Part shown: positions 35,185-47,875 of the stretch, piece after piece
Position numbering within the stretch: position 1 is the stretch's first letter
How the letters are laid out: every line of letters starts with the position of its first letter
Source: Aquibacillus albus
GTDB taxonomy: Bacteria; Bacillota; Bacilli; Bacillales; Amphibacillaceae
NCBI RefSeq assembly: GCF_016908325.1
Contig: NZ_JAFBDR010000006.1
Coordinates: 113,519 to 177,518 of the forward strand
Reading direction: 5' to 3'
DNA: 64,000 bases
Position numbers and translations under genes: made by a program
The notes under the pieces: model-generated
Seen by the model: only the letters and a program-made list of their open reading frames with translations
Database searches by the model: none
Told to the model about the DNA's origin: nothing

Positions 35185-36095
35185 TATATACTTGCACGTT
35201 AAATCCTTCCGTAGATTACATTATTCATACGCCGAACTTTCAAGCTGGTGGATTAAATAGAGGAGAAAACCCTGACTATTACCCTGGTGGAAAAGGTATT
35301 AACGTGTCAAGAGTGTTAAATCGTCTTGGTGTCGAAAATACGGCATTGGGATTTCTCGGAGGATTTACAGGTGATTTCATAAAAGGTGAACTAAAAAAAG
35401 AAAACATAAAAAGTAATTTTATTGAGGTTAACGGGGTAACAAGAATTAACATGAAGTTGAAGTCCAATACAGAAACAGAGATTAATGGGCCTGGCGCGTC
35501 AATCACCGAGGCACAGCTTTCTCATCTATATGATCAAATTCATTCGATGAAAACCGGTGACTTTTTAGTTGCATCTGGAAGTATCCCATCAACGGTACCA
35601 GATAATTTCTACGTAGAGATTGCTAATATTTGCAAAGAAAAACAAGTGAACATGATTGCCGATACGTCTAGCCAAGCATTAAAAGAACTAATCGGTACAG
35701 AATTATTTCTTGTCAAACCAAATCAGCATGAATTAGAAGAATTGTTTGATACAACGATTGACTCTTTTGAAGATGCAGTAAGTTATGGAAAAAAGCTTCA
35801 CGAACAAGGTGCGAAACATGTCATTGTTTCAATGGGCGGAAATGGTGCAGTTTACATAGGAACAGATGTATGTTTATTTGCCAACGCTCCAAAAGGGGAA
35901 GTAAAGAACTCAGTTGGAGCAGGAGATTCCATGGTAGCTGGCTTTTTATCTGCCTTCACGAAAACCAATCAACCAAAAGAAGCATTCCGTTATGCTATTG
36001 CTACTGGTAGTGCAACTGCTTTTAGTAATGATTTATGCACGAGAGATGCAGTGGAAAAACTATTACAGCAAATTTCGGTAGAGGCGATTGATTGA
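35181..36095 (+). CDS. fruK: 1-phosphofructokinase
   Basis: Phosphorylates fructose-1-phosphate to fructose-1,6-bisphosphate. 304-residue PfkB-family ribokinase fold: TLNPSVDYIIHTPNF start, GGKGINVSRVLNRLG substrate site, FLVKPNQHELEELF, and GAGDSMVAGFLSA with the catalytic Asp. It overlaps fruR by 4 bp and precedes fruA by 12 bp, the standard fructose operon order. Confidence 0.96.
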   Translation: MIYTCTLNPSVDYIIHTPNFQAGGLNRGENPDYYPGGKGINVSRVLNRLGVENTALGFLGGFTGDFIKGELKKENIKSNFIEVNGVTRINMKLKSNTETEINGPGASITEAQLSHLYDQIHSMKTGDFLVASGSIPSTVPDNFYVEIANICKEKQVNMIADTSSQALKELIGTELFLVKPNQHELEELFDTTIDSFEDAVSYGKKLHEQGAKHVIVSMGGNGAVYIGTDVCLFANAPKGEVKNSVGAGDSMVAGFLSAFTKTNQPKEAFRYAIATGSATAFSNDLCTRDAVEKLLQQISVEAID

Positions 36096-36107
36096 GGAGG
36101 TTCAACG

Positions 36108-37997
36108 ATGAACATTACAGATTTATTAAAAAAAGACACGATTATTCTACAACTTGAAGCTAATTCAAAATCCTCTGTCATTGATGAATTAGCAGATAAA
36201 CTAGATCAAGCTGGGCGCCTCCATGACAAACAAAGCTTTAAAGATGCTATTTTAGCTCGGGAGTCACAAAGTACAACGGGGATTGGAGAAGGAATTGCAA
36301 TTCCACATGCGAAAAGCGAGGCAGTGAAAACTCCTGCCATTGCCTTTGGACGCTCAAAGGAAGGCGTTGATTATGAAGCATTGGATGGACAGCCTTCACA
36401 TCTATTTTTTATGATTGCTGCATCAGAAGGAGCAAATCAAACCCATTTGGAAACATTGTCCCGCTTATCTACTTTTTTGATGGATGACAAATTCCGTCAA
36501 AAGCTTGAACAAGCAACCAGTGAAGATGAAGTTATTGAACTGATTAATCAAAAGGAACAAGATGAAACAGAAGATGAGGATGAACAAACACCTGAGCAAG
36601 ACCGCTATCTCTTAGCTGTAACTGGCTGTCCGACTGGAATTGCCCATACATATATGGCTGCTGATAAGTTGAAAGCAACAGCCAAAGAAATGGGCATTTC
36701 AATAAAAGTAGAAACAAATGGTTCTGGCGGAGTGAAAAACCGCATTACTCCAGAAGAAATTGATAAGGCGGACGCGATTATCGTGGCTGCGGACACCAAA
36801 ATTGAAATGGAACGCTTTAAAGGAAAGCCTTTAATTCAAGTTCCTGTTGCTAAAGGAATTCATGAACCGAAACAGTTAATAGAGAGAGCAATTAAAAAGG
36901 ACGCACCTACTTATCAAGGTGGAGATTCTTCCCCGGATGAAAAATCTGACGATAAAGGTAGAACTGGTCTATATAAGCACTTAATGAACGGTGTTTCGAA
37001 TATGCTGCCTTTTGTTGTTGGCGGTGGTATTTTAATTGCAATATCTTTCTTATTTGGTATCCATTCTGCAGATCCAACACATGAGCAATATAATCGTTTT
37101 GCAGAAATGCTAATGACCATTGGTGGCGGAAATGCCTTTTACCTGATGGTTCCTGTATTAGCCGGTTTTATTGCATCAAGTATTGCAGATCGACCTGGTT
37201 TTGCACCTGGTATGGTTGCTGGTTTAATTGCAATAACAACAGGAATTGAAGGTGCTTCCGGAGGATCAGGATTTCTAGGAGGACTTATTGCTGGTTTCTT
37301 AGCTGGTTATTTAACGCTATTCGTAAAAAAAGTTTTAGAAGTACTCCCTGCTGTTTTTGATGGTCTGAAAACAGTACTACTATATCCGGTGTTTAGCATT
37401 GGTCTTACTGGTATTATCATGTTAATAATCAATCCACCACTTACAACATTGTACACTGGTCTATCCCATTGGTTAGAAGGTTTAGGAAATACAAACCTTG
37501 TGTTACTAGGTATTATTCTTGGTGGGATGATGGCAATAGATATGGGTGGTCCAATCAATAAAGCAGCCTATACATTTGGAATAGCAATGTTGGATGCTGG
37601 AAACTTTAATTTTATAGCTGCAATTATGGCTGGCGGGATGGTACCACCACTGGCAACAGGTTTAGCGACTAGCATCTTTAGAAACAGGTTTACGAAACAA
37701 GAACGTGAAGCTGGGAAATCCAACTATGCGTTAGGTGCTTTCTTTATTACCGAAGGGGCAATCCCATTTGCAGCTGCAGATCCAGCACGTATTATTCCTT
37801 CTATTATTCTTGGTTCAGCCGTTGCTGGTGGACTTACGATGTTGTTTGATATTGGGCTTAGAGCTCCCCATGGTGGTATTGTAGTAGCTGGATTAGTGGA
37901 GGGAAATGCATTATTATACTTATTAGCCATTTTAATAGGTACAATTATCAGTGCATTTCTTATAGGATTCTTGAAAAAGGACCTAGAAAAGGAGTAA
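36108..37997 (+). CDS. fruA: Fructose-specific PTS transporter, EIIABC
   Basis: Imports fructose as fructose-1-phosphate using HPr phosphate. 629 residues: EIIA (1-150, phospho-His67 in GIGEGIAIPHAKS), an acidic linker (150-165), EIIB (165-265, phospho-Cys174 in VTGCPTGIAHTYMAAD), and EIIC (about 285-625), with MNGVSNMLPFVVGGGILIA and GGPINKAAYTFG. The domain order A-B-C is complete. RBS GAGGAGG. It is followed 51 bp later by ptsH with its own strong RBS. Confidence 0.97.
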   Translation: MNITDLLKKDTIILQLEANSKSSVIDELADKLDQAGRLHDKQSFKDAILARESQSTTGIGEGIAIPHAKSEAVKTPAIAFGRSKEGVDYEALDGQPSHLFFMIAASEGANQTHLETLSRLSTFLMDDKFRQKLEQATSEDEVIELINQKEQDETEDEDEQTPEQDRYLLAVTGCPTGIAHTYMAADKLKATAKEMGISIKVETNGSGGVKNRITPEEIDKADAIIVAADTKIEMERFKGKPLIQVPVAKGIHEPKQLIERAIKKDAPTYQGGDSSPDEKSDDKGRTGLYKHLMNGVSNMLPFVVGGGILIAISFLFGIHSADPTHEQYNRFAEMLMTIGGGNAFYLMVPVLAGFIASSIADRPGFAPGMVAGLIAITTGIEGASGGSGFLGGLIAGFLAGYLTLFVKKVLEVLPAVFDGLKTVLLYPVFSIGLTGIIMLIINPPLTTLYTGLSHWLEGLGNTNLVLLGIILGGMMAIDMGGPINKAAYTFGIAMLDAGNFNFIAAIMAGGMVPPLATGLATSIFRNRFTKQEREAGKSNYALGAFFITEGAIPFAAADPARIIPSIILGSAVAGGLTMLFDIGLRAPHGGIVVAGLVEGNALLYLLAILIGTIISAFLIGFLKKDLEKE

Positions 37998-38048
37998 AAT
38001 TATATTGTAGTGTACCCGTATTATAAATTTATTTAGGAGGTTTTTTTT

Positions 38049-38318
38049 ATGGCAGTTGAAAAAACAGTTAAAATTACAGATCCGACAGGTGTTCACGCAC
38101 GTCCTGCAACAGTACTAGTAAACAAAGCAGGTAGTTTCGCAGCAGATACTACAGTGGAGTATAACGGAAAATCAGTTAACTTAAAATCCATCATGGGTGT
38201 GATGTCTTTAGGTATTCCAAAAGACTCAGAGATTAAAATCACCGCAGATGGTTCCGATGAACAAGAAGCATTAGATGCATTAATAGAAGTTATCAAAAAA
38301 GAAGGACTAGGAGAGTAA
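38049..38318 (+). CDS. ptsH: Phosphocarrier protein HPr
   Basis: Carries phosphate from enzyme I to the sugar EIIs and, when phosphorylated by HPr kinase, acts as CcpA corepressor. 89 residues; His15 lies in [10 protein letters not shown] and the regulatory Ser46 in [12 protein letters not shown] (numbered without the initiator Met). Strong RBS TTAGGAGG. Its position behind fruA rather than behind a glucose EII gene is unlike B. subtilis. Confidence 0.98.
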   Translation: MAVEKTVKITDPTGVHARPATVLVNKAGSFAADTTVEYNGKSVNLKSIMGVMSLGIPKDSEIKITADGSDEQEALDALIEVIKKEGLGE

Positions 38319-38324
38319 ATTTTA

Positions 38325-40040
38325 ATGAGTAATATAAGCGGCATAGCAGCATCAAGTGGAATTGCAATTGCTAAAGTTTATAAACTAGCAGTTCCTGAAC
38401 TAACATTTGAGAAAACAACAATCGACAATCCAGAGGCTGAAATTGAACGCTTGAATCAAGCATTAGAAATTTCAAAAAACGAATTGGAAGTCATCAAAGA
38501 AAACGCTCGAAAATCACTTGGTGATGAGCATGCAGAAATCTTTTCTGCTCACTTGCTTGTGTTAAGTGATCCAGAAATGATCAATCCGATTCAAGATAAA
38601 ATCAACACAGAAAAAGTTAATGCGGAAGCGGCTCTTGAAGACACAGCAAACATGTTTATTGATATGTTTAAAGCAATGGATAATGAATACATGAGAGAAC
38701 GTGCTGCTGATATTCAAGATGTGACGAAACGAGTGATGGCTCATTTGTTAAATGTCACATTTCCAGACCCAGCTCTTATTGACGAAGAGGTTGTTATTGT
38801 CGCTGAAGACTTGACACCTTCTGATACGGCACAATTAAATAAAAATTTCGTTAAGGGGTTCACTACCAACATAGGCGGTCGTACATCCCACTCTGCTATC
38901 ATGGCAAGATCACTGGAGATTCCTGCAGTTGTAGGAACAAAAAGCATTACAAGTGATGCAAAAAAAGATGATCTTATTATAGTTGATGGTATTGATGGTG
39001 ATGTCATCATTAATCCAACCGAAGAAGAAATTACTACTTACAAGAAAAAGCAAGAAGATTTTGAGAAGCAAAAAGAAATATGGGCTCAATTAAAAGATGA
39101 ACCTACTGTTTCAGCAGATAATCATCATGTTGAGTTAGTTGCTAACATCGGCACCCCAGACGACGTTGCTGGTGTAATCAACAACGGGGGTGAAGGTGTT
39201 GGACTTTACCGTACGGAATTTCTTTATATGGGCAAAAGCGAGCTTCCAACAGAGGACGAGCAATTTGAAGCCTATAAATCTGTACTAGAACAAATGGGTG
39301 ATAAACCTGTTGTTGTACGGACACTTGACATCGGTGGAGATAAAGAATTAAATTATTTAGATCTGCCAAAAGAAATGAATCCATTTCTAGGGTTCCGTGC
39401 CATCCGTTTATGCTTAGAACGTGATGATATCTTCCGTACACAATTACGAGCATTACTACGTGCAAGTGCGTATGGAAACCTTAAAATCATGTTCCCAATG
39501 ATTGCTACATTGGATGAATTTCGTCAAGCGAAGGCATTACTTCTAGAGGAAAAAGATAATCTGAAGAACGATGGTGTTGACGTCTCTGATGAGATCGAAA
39601 TAGGAATTATGGTTGAAATCCCTTCAACAGCAGTTATTGCAAGGCAATTTGCAAAGGAAGTTGATTTCTTCAGTATTGGAACAAATGACTTAATCCAATA
39701 CACGATGGCAGCTGACCGTATGAATGAGCGTGTCTCTTATTTATACCAGCCATATCACCCAGCCATCCTTAACCTTGTCAATAATGTTATTGAAGCTGCA
39801 CATGCAGAAGGTAAGTGGGCTGGAATGTGCGGTGAAATGGCAGGCGACTCCATCGCTATTCCGATATTATTAGGTCTTGGACTAGATGAATTTAGTATGA
39901 GTGCTACGTCCATTTTACCAGCACGTACACAAATCAAAGACCTATCAAAAGAAGAATTAGCTTCATTTAAGGATCAATTGCTATCCATGAATACTGCTGA
40001 TGAAGTAGAACAGTTCATCAGAGAAAATACAAATCAGTAA
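38325..40040 (+). CDS. ptsI: PTS enzyme I (phosphoenolpyruvate-protein phosphotransferase)
   Basis: First PTS enzyme: autophosphorylates from PEP and passes the phosphate to HPr. 571 residues with His189 in [13 protein letters not shown], the PEP-binding [14 protein letters not shown], and the C-terminal [10 protein letters not shown] with the catalytic Cys. Six bp after ptsH. A strong terminator follows, closing the fruRKA-ptsHI unit. Confidence 0.98.
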   Translation: MSNISGIAASSGIAIAKVYKLAVPELTFEKTTIDNPEAEIERLNQALEISKNELEVIKENARKSLGDEHAEIFSAHLLVLSDPEMINPIQDKINTEKVNAEAALEDTANMFIDMFKAMDNEYMRERAADIQDVTKRVMAHLLNVTFPDPALIDEEVVIVAEDLTPSDTAQLNKNFVKGFTTNIGGRTSHSAIMARSLEIPAVVGTKSITSDAKKDDLIIVDGIDGDVIINPTEEEITTYKKKQEDFEKQKEIWAQLKDEPTVSADNHHVELVANIGTPDDVAGVINNGGEGVGLYRTEFLYMGKSELPTEDEQFEAYKSVLEQMGDKPVVVRTLDIGGDKELNYLDLPKEMNPFLGFRAIRLCLERDDIFRTQLRALLRASAYGNLKIMFPMIATLDEFRQAKALLLEEKDNLKNDGVDVSDEIEIGIMVEIPSTAVIARQFAKEVDFFSIGTNDLIQYTMAADRMNERVSYLYQPYHPAILNLVNNVIEAAHAEGKWAGMCGEMAGDSIAIPILLGLGLDEFSMSATSILPARTQIKDLSKEELASFKDQLLSMNTADEVEQFIRENTNQ

Positions 40041-40044
40041 TTCA

Positions 40045-40085
40045 AAACAGGGGTACAAATCGTATAACGATTCGTACCCCTGTTT
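40045..40085 (+). terminator. Terminator after ptsI
   Basis: Long inverted repeat AAACAGGGGTAC...GTACCCCTGTTT (inner AATCG/CGATT) directly after the ptsI stop. The T-tail is short, but the stem is very stable. Confidence 0.8.
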
Positions 40086-40086
40086 G

Positions 40087-40117
40087 TTGGGACAAAGGGA
40101 CAGGTCCAGTGTCCCAA
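40087..40117. repeat. REP-like palindrome
   Basis: TTGGGAC and GTCCCAA enclose GGGACAGGTCC, giving nested alternative stems. This composition (repeated GGGACA and TGTCCC) is typical of dispersed extragenic palindromes in Firmicutes. It abuts the ptsI terminator. Confidence 0.45.
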
Positions 40118-40198
40118 AATGGATTTATCTCTTTGACATGTATATTTAAACCTTCTTTTAAGCAAATTAGTAACGAATAAAAAAAGGAGGATGATTCC

Positions 40199-40474
40199 GT
40201 GAAAGGTAATAATATTTCAAGCATGAAGGATCAAAATCAGCTTGCACAAGCACACCAATCCATTTTACATCTTCAAAATACCATTAGTCAGGCACAAAGC
40301 CATCCAAATAACCAAGTGATTGAACAGATTGAAAATTCATTAGAAAGAGCTGAACAGTCTCTTGCTCAAGCTGAACAAATTACTGACAACCAACAAGCCA
40401 TAGACCTTGCTCGACAAGAGTTAGAACAACAAAAACAGGCCTATCAAGAAATTCAGTCTCGTACAATCGATTAA
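40199..40474 (+). CDS. Small glutamine-rich coiled-coil protein, unknown function
   Basis: 91-residue soluble protein that I do not recognise. It is almost entirely helical by composition: SILHLQNTISQAQSHP, then ENSLERAEQSLAQAEQI and ARQELEQQKQAYQEI show heptad-like spacing of Leu/Ile/Ala with many Gln and Glu, suggesting a coiled coil or helical hairpin. No Cys, no signal peptide. GTG start has a very strong RBS (AAAGGAGG, 8 nt). It is monocistronic, with terminators on both sides. Small, abundant, Gln-rich proteins in spore formers are often spore-associated, but nothing here proves it. Confidence 0.7.
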   Translation: MKGNNISSMKDQNQLAQAHQSILHLQNTISQAQSHPNNQVIEQIENSLERAEQSLAQAEQITDNQQAIDLARQELEQQKQAYQEIQSRTID

Positions 40475-40525
40475 TTGCAATGATGGTATGAATTTCACGT
40501 TTAATACATTGTTATAAACCTTTAG

Positions 40526-40572
40526 AAAAACTCGACATTCGTCTCATCCTATAACGAGTGTCGAAGTTTTTC
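40526..40572 (+). terminator. Terminator after the small coiled-coil gene
   Basis: Arms AAAAACTCGACATTCGT and ACGAGTGTCGAAGTTTTT form an imperfect stem followed by TTTTTCTT, 52 bp past the stop. Confidence 0.75.
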
Positions 40573-40645
40573 TTATCCTTCATTTCTTAAAATTTTCACT
40601 ACTCGAATTGCTTCTTTGCTAAAATTTTATACTTTCCTACCGTGC

Positions 40646-40688
40646 AAAAAAGCTGCTGTAGAGAGTTCCTTCCCCACAGCAGCTTTTT
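40646..40688 (-). terminator. Terminator after eno
   Basis: Perfect arms AAAAAAGCTGCTGT / ACAGCAGCTTTTT with a 16-nt loop just past the eno stop; on the minus strand the stem is followed by a six-T run. It ends the glycolytic operon. Confidence 0.9.
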
Positions 40689-40699
40689 ATTAAACTACA

Positions 40700-42013
<1,314 letters not shown>

Positions 42014-42030
42014 TTATTTTATAGGATTTT

Positions 42031-43569
42031 TTATTTTTTAATTAATGATGAACCTGTCATTTCTTTTGGTTTGTTCACATCAAGTAAATCTAACAATGTT
42101 GGTGCCAAATCACCAAGAATTCCGCCGTCACGTAATTCAATTCCATCCTTTGTCACAATGACTGGCACTGGATTGGTTGTGTGTGCGGTCATTGGCTTAC
42201 CTTCCTCAGTTAGCACTTCATCGGAATTACCATGATCGGCCGTAATAATAGCATGCCCACCTTTTTCGATGATCTTGTCAACAATCTTGCCGAGACATTC
42301 ATCAACGACTTCGATTGCCTTAATTGTAGGCTCCAGCATACCGGAATGACCAACCATATCAGGGTTTGCGAAGTTCAAGATGATCGCATTTTGGTTTCCT
42401 TCATCTAGCTCTTTCAACAAAGCATCTGTCACTTCATACGCACTCATTTCCGGCTGTAAATCGTAAGTAGCAACCTTCGGGGAATCAATTAAAATTCTCT
42501 TTTCCCCTGGAAATTCTTTTTCACGTCCACCACTCATAAAGAATGTCACGTGTGGATATTTCTCTGTTTCAGCAATACGTAGTTGATTCAAATCATTTTG
42601 AGCTAAAACTTCCCCAACCGTATTATCTAAATTAACCGGCTCATAAGCGACAAATCCATCAACGGTTTCACTAAAATGTGTCAAACCTACAAAGTGGATA
42701 TTTTTCGGTGCTTTTTCACCACGGTCAAAATCACGGAAATCATCATTCGCAAATGTACGTGAAATTTGAATCGCGCGATCTGGACGGAAGTTGTAAAAAA
42801 TAACAGAATCTTCATCTTCAATGGTTGCTTTTGGCTTTCCATTTTCATCGGTTAACACAGATGGTAATACGAACTCATCATAGATTTCATTTTTATAATT
42901 ATCATCGATTAATTCGAATGGATCTGTATACGTTGGACCTTCGCCATAAACCATGGCATCATATGCCTTCTTTACACGATCCCATCGCTTGTCACGATCC
43001 ATGGAATAATAACGTCCAGATAATGTTGCAATCTCACCAACACCATATTCTTTCATCGTATCTAATGCAGCTTCTACATATTTTTTGGCCGTTTGTGGAC
43101 CAACGTCGCGACCGTCAAGAAATCCATGAACATACACCTTTTTCAAACCTTGCTTTGCAGAAAGTTTTAATACTGCATATAAATGTTCAATATGACTATG
43201 TACACCACCATCAGATAGTAATCCAAATACATGTAGTGCTTTGTCATTGTCCCTTGCATAGTTCACTGCTTTTAGTAAGGCATCATTTTCAAAAAAGTCT
43301 CCTTCGCGAATCGATAAATTCACTCGCGTTAGACTTTGGTAAACAATTCTTCCTGCACCGATATTTAAATGACCAACTTCAGAATTACCCATTTGTCCTT
43401 CTGGTAAGCCAACAGCTTCTCCACTTGCTTTCAATTGATTATGTGGATAGCTGTTCCAATAACGATCAAAGTTTGGTGTGTTTGCTTGTTTAATCGCATT
43501 ACCAAAATCTTCGTCGCGAATTGCATATCCATCCAAGATAATCAGTGCAGCTAATTTATCTTGACTCAT
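42031..43569 (-). CDS. gpmI: 2,3-bisphosphoglycerate-independent phosphoglycerate mutase
   Basis: Interconverts 3- and 2-phosphoglycerate with Mn2+; its metal dependence makes it pH sensitive in spores. 512 residues; the catalytic Ser63 lies in [16 protein letters not shown], with metal ligands in [18 protein letters not shown] and [10 protein letters not shown]. It overlaps tpiA by 4 bp. Confidence 0.98.
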   Translation of the reverse strand: MSQDKLAALIILDGYAIRDEDFGNAIKQANTPNFDRYWNSYPHNQLKASGEAVGLPEGQMGNSEVGHLNIGAGRIVYQSLTRVNLSIREGDFFENDALLKAVNYARDNDKALHVFGLLSDGGVHSHIEHLYAVLKLSAKQGLKKVYVHGFLDGRDVGPQTAKKYVEAALDTMKEYGVGEIATLSGRYYSMDRDKRWDRVKKAYDAMVYGEGPTYTDPFELIDDNYKNEIYDEFVLPSVLTDENGKPKATIEDEDSVIFYNFRPDRAIQISRTFANDDFRDFDRGEKAPKNIHFVGLTHFSETVDGFVAYEPVNLDNTVGEVLAQNDLNQLRIAETEKYPHVTFFMSGGREKEFPGEKRILIDSPKVATYDLQPEMSAYEVTDALLKELDEGNQNAIILNFANPDMVGHSGMLEPTIKAIEVVDECLGKIVDKIIEKGGHAIITADHGNSDEVLTEEGKPMTAHTTNPVPVIVTKDGIELRDGGILGDLAPTLLDLLDVNKPKEMTGSSLIKK

Positions 43570-44324
43570 TTTGCACCAGCCTCCACTAAAGTTAGGAAGG
43601 AGTCTGCCTCCAAGCTAGCGCCACCAACTAGTGCTCCATCAATATCTGATTGAGCAAGTAATTCATCAACATTGGCAGGTTTTACGCTACCTCCATATTG
43701 AATCCGGACAGCTTCTGCAGCATCCGCTGAAAATGCTTCCTTCACAACATTACGAATGTGTGTGCATACTTCATTCGCCTGTTCAGAAGTAGCTGTTTTA
43801 CCAGTTCCAATTGCCCAGATCGGTTCGTACGCCACAATTGTTTGTTTCACTTGATCATCCGTTAATCCAGCTAGTGCTTGCTTTACTTGATTTTCTACTA
43901 ATGTCATCGTTTCATTATTTTCACGTTGTTCAAGTGTCTCGCCAACACAAACAATAGGAGTTAATTGATGATTGAATGCTGCATGCACTTTTTTATTGAC
44001 TGTATCATCATTTTCCCCGAATAATTCACGACGCTCCGAGTGCCCAATCACTACATAAGTGACCCCTAGATCTTTTAGCATAACAGGGCTTACCTCTCCA
44101 GTAAAAGCTCCATTATCCTCATAATGCATATTTTGTGCTGCAACCTTCAAATCCGTTCCAGCAGCTTTATCTACAAGGGAAGCTAAAAAAGGATATGGTG
44201 CACAAACAACTGATTCCACCTTATCACTAGAAGGAATATTATCTTTTGTATCAGCTACAAATTGTTCAGCTTCCTTTAGCACCTTATTCATTTTCCAGTT
44301 TCCTGCAATTACTTTTTTACGCAT
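43566..44324 (-). CDS. tpiA: Triosephosphate isomerase
   Basis: Interconverts dihydroxyacetone phosphate and glyceraldehyde-3-phosphate. 252-residue TIM barrel with GNWKMNK at the start, the catalytic His in [13 protein letters not shown] and the catalytic Glu in [15 protein letters not shown]. Between pgk (18 bp gap) and gpmI (overlap). Confidence 0.98.
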   Translation of the reverse strand: MRKKVIAGNWKMNKVLKEAEQFVADTKDNIPSSDKVESVVCAPYPFLASLVDKAAGTDLKVAAQNMHYEDNGAFTGEVSPVMLKDLGVTYVVIGHSERRELFGENDDTVNKKVHAAFNHQLTPIVCVGETLEQRENNETMTLVENQVKQALAGLTDDQVKQTIVAYEPIWAIGTGKTATSEQANEVCTHIRNVVKEAFSADAAEAVRIQYGGSVKPANVDELLAQSDIDGALVGGASLEADSFLTLVEAGAK

Positions 44325-44342
44325 CTAAACACCCTCTCTAAA

Positions 44343-45524
44343 TTATTTATCGCTTAAAGCATCTACACCTGGTAGGACTTTTCCTTCCATAAATTCTAAG
44401 GATGCTCCCCCACCGGTAGAAATGTGATCCATCTTGTCTGCATAGTTAAATTTTTCAACTGCAGCTGCTGAATCTCCACCACCAATTACGGTATATCCTT
44501 CTGTTTTAGCAAGTGCATCTGCAACTGCTTTTGTGCCATTCGCAAATGTTTCTAGTTCAAATACACCCATTGGTCCATTCCAAATGACAAGCTTCGAATC
44601 CTGAACGATGCCGGCATATTTTTCACGCGTTTTTGGCCCAATATCTAACGCTTCCCAATCAGCAGGAATACTATCGATATCAACTTCTTTTGTATTTGCG
44701 TCATTAGAAAAATCATCTGCAACAATTACATCGATTGGCAATACAAAATTAACACCTTTTTCTTCTGCTTTTTGCATGAATTCTTTAGCTAATTCAATTT
44801 TGTCTTCCTCTAAAAGAGATTTTCCAATTTCATATCCCTTTGCTTTAATAAACGTATAAGCTAAACCGCCGCCAACAATTAGATTGTCTACCTTTTCTAA
44901 TAGATTTTCAATAACGCCGATTTTATCTTTAACTTTTGCCCCACCAATGATAGCAGTAAACGGACGATCAGGATCAGATAATGCTTTCCCTAATACATCA
45001 AGCTCTTTTTGTAAGAGGAACCCAGCTGCAGAAGGTAAATGCTCTGCAACACCTGCAGTTGATGCATGGGCACGGTGAGCTGCTCCGAATGCATCGTTTA
45101 CATATAAATCAGCCATTTTTGCAAATTCTTTGGCTAATTCTGGATCATTATTTGTTTCACCTGGATGAAAACGAACATTTTCTATTAATAAAACATCGCC
45201 ATCTTCCATGTCACCTAGTGCTTTATCTACTTCTGGACCGTAAACTTCATCTGTTTTTGTTACCGTTTTGTTTAGTAGATCACTGAGACGCTTAGCTACT
45301 GGATCTAGTCTCAATTCTTCAACAACTTCACCTTTTGGACGGCCTAAATGGCTTGAGAGGATGACGCGGGCTCCTTGCTCTGCTAGATACTGAATAGTAG
45401 GAATCGCAGCTTTAATTCGAGTTTCGTCTGTCACTTCACCATTCTTCATTGGTACGTTAAAATCAACACGGCAAAAAACCTTTTTTCCTTTTACGTCTAA
45501 ATCACGAATCGTTTGCTTGCTCAT
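44343..45524 (-). CDS. pgk: Phosphoglycerate kinase
   Basis: Transfers phosphate from 1,3-bisphosphoglycerate to ADP. 393 residues with [26 protein letters not shown], and the nucleotide loop [14 protein letters not shown] near the C-terminus. It follows gap by 123 bp with a stem-loop between. Confidence 0.98.
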   Translation of the reverse strand: MSKQTIRDLDVKGKKVFCRVDFNVPMKNGEVTDETRIKAAIPTIQYLAEQGARVILSSHLGRPKGEVVEELRLDPVAKRLSDLLNKTVTKTDEVYGPEVDKALGDMEDGDVLLIENVRFHPGETNNDPELAKEFAKMADLYVNDAFGAAHRAHASTAGVAEHLPSAAGFLLQKELDVLGKALSDPDRPFTAIIGGAKVKDKIGVIENLLEKVDNLIVGGGLAYTFIKAKGYEIGKSLLEEDKIELAKEFMQKAEEKGVNFVLPIDVIVADDFSNDANTKEVDIDSIPADWEALDIGPKTREKYAGIVQDSKLVIWNGPMGVFELETFANGTKAVADALAKTEGYTVIGGGDSAAAVEKFNYADKMDHISTGGGASLEFMEGKVLPGVDALSDK

Positions 45525-45582
45525 TACCCAATAACCTCCTTATCTTTACCTTCCATATGTAAGTTTCCATTTTAAAACAAGA

Positions 45583-45614
45583 AATGGGGAGGAGGATTGA
45601 TCCCCCTCCCCATT
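45583..45614 (-). terminator. Stem-loop between gap and pgk
   Basis: AATGGGGAGG...CCTCCCCATT with an extended C/G-rich inner part, followed on the minus strand by TTTCTTGTTTT. It could partly terminate after gap or stabilise the cggR-gap message, as differential expression of gapA in B. subtilis would suggest. Confidence 0.6.
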
Positions 45615-45647
45615 AACAGTTCCTTATCTTGTTAAAAATTATTCAAC

Positions 45648-46658
<1,011 letters not shown>

Positions 46659-46688
46659 TCATTTCCTCCTTGGTTTTTACATATATAT

Positions 46689-47720
46689 TTAAAGGGAAAA
46701 TTCCCTTATTAACTCTTGTGCAGCACTTTCGTCGGTAATTAAAACGTTGCTTTTTCCTTGTTTAAAATAGGAGTTAATCGCTTTTGCTTTTGATTTACCT
46801 CCAGCAACAGCAATTACGCAATCTGTTTTGTATAAATCCTCCAATTGAATGCCAACTGTTCGAACTTTATGAATAACTTCACCAGACTCATTAAAATAGT
46901 AACCAAATGCTTCACTAACAGCATTACCATCAACAATTTTGTTTAGCACATCCTTAGAGGCTTTCCTTCTTTTGGCCATCGTTACAGCATCTCCAATTCC
47001 ATGAATAACGACATCCGCATCTCGAATAATCTCCAATACTTCTTTTATAGAAGGCTCCTCAATAATCGATTGATAGGATTCTTCACTTATTGGATCGGGT
47101 ACATACAACAGTCGATATTCACCATGCGCTTTTTTAGCCATTTCCACACATATCGTATTGGCTTGATTTTCGACACGTTCGCCAAGTCCACCTCTAGCAG
47201 GTACAAACATGCAATTCGTGGCCCCGTTAAAAGGAGTCATCATTTCCGCAACTGCTGCCATCGATGTTCCTCCAGTAACTGCAATCGTTTGTTTCATCTG
47301 TAAGATTGTCTTTAAGTAATGTATACATGCCTTACCTAACTCTTGTTTTACCCAATCATGCTCATCACTATTACCTGGAACAACAATTACATGATTCAAT
47401 TGTAATTTGTCCTTCACATGCTGTTCTAAAACACTAAATCCAGAAACTTCTTTCATAAATGCTGCTAACTGATTAAGAAGTTCTATGCCTGCATTTGTTA
47501 GATGCATTCCTTTAGCTGTTACTTCAATAAGACCATTTTTGTTAAAAAAATCAACTTCGCTGCGAACGATTCGTTCAGCCAGTTCAATGTTATCGGCTAA
47601 ACTTCTCCGTCCGATTGGTTGCATTAATTGTATGTAATGAAGAATTTTATACCTCCGCTGCATGACTTTGAGCAAATCAGGGAATAATTTCTGTTGAATA
47701 TCAATCAATGCTCTCATCAT
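46689..47720 (-). CDS. cggR: Central glycolytic genes repressor CggR
   Basis: SorC/DeoR-type repressor that is released from DNA by fructose-1,6-bisphosphate. 343 residues with a winged helix-turn-helix (about 20-80: IGRRSLADNIELAERIVRSE) and a sugar-phosphate domain with AVTGGTSMAAVAEMM and VPARGGLGERVENQAN. It heads the operon with gap, pgk, tpiA, gpmI and eno, and its operator lies at 47746-47781. RBS AAAGGAG. Confidence 0.96.
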   Translation of the reverse strand: MMRALIDIQQKLFPDLLKVMQRRYKILHYIQLMQPIGRRSLADNIELAERIVRSEVDFFNKNGLIEVTAKGMHLTNAGIELLNQLAAFMKEVSGFSVLEQHVKDKLQLNHVIVVPGNSDEHDWVKQELGKACIHYLKTILQMKQTIAVTGGTSMAAVAEMMTPFNGATNCMFVPARGGLGERVENQANTICVEMAKKAHGEYRLLYVPDPISEESYQSIIEEPSIKEVLEIIRDADVVIHGIGDAVTMAKRRKASKDVLNKIVDGNAVSEAFGYYFNESGEVIHKVRTVGIQLEDLYKTDCVIAVAGGKSKAKAINSYFKQGKSNVLITDESAAQELIREFSL

Positions 47721-47745
47721 TTGACTCCTTTTCGTCTATCCACCG

Positions 47746-47781
47746 GGTTGATTTTGTCCCCGCTAGTCATAATATGTCCCG
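47746..47781 (-). promoter_or_regulatory. CggR operator
   Basis: On the minus strand the 36 bp read CGGGAC-N6-TGAC-N4-GGGGAC-N6-AACC, close to the B. subtilis operator CGGGAC-N6-TGTC-N4-CGGGAC-N6-TGTC. It begins about 26 bp downstream of the predicted start site, so bound CggR would block elongation. The second half-site is degenerate. Confidence 0.85.
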
Positions 47782-47813
47782 CATGCGGCAAAAAAATTCC
47801 TTAACTAATATTA

Positions 47814-47842
47814 ATTGTATCAGATGGGTGTTTCTACCACAA
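47814..47842 (-). promoter_or_regulatory. Promoter of the cggR operon
   Basis: Minus-strand TTGTGG (47837-47842) and TACAAT (47814-47819) separated by exactly 17 bp, a good sigma-A promoter placed just upstream of the CggR operator. Confidence 0.7.
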
Positions 47843-47875
47843 CTCTTTTCTTCCATTTTGTCTAATTTTAGTTTT

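Noticed and set aside
42825..43493. 222-codon plus-strand frame opposite gpmI
   Set aside because: It is an antisense shadow of a highly conserved enzyme; its product is rich in His, Gln and Leu with no domain, and there is no RBS.
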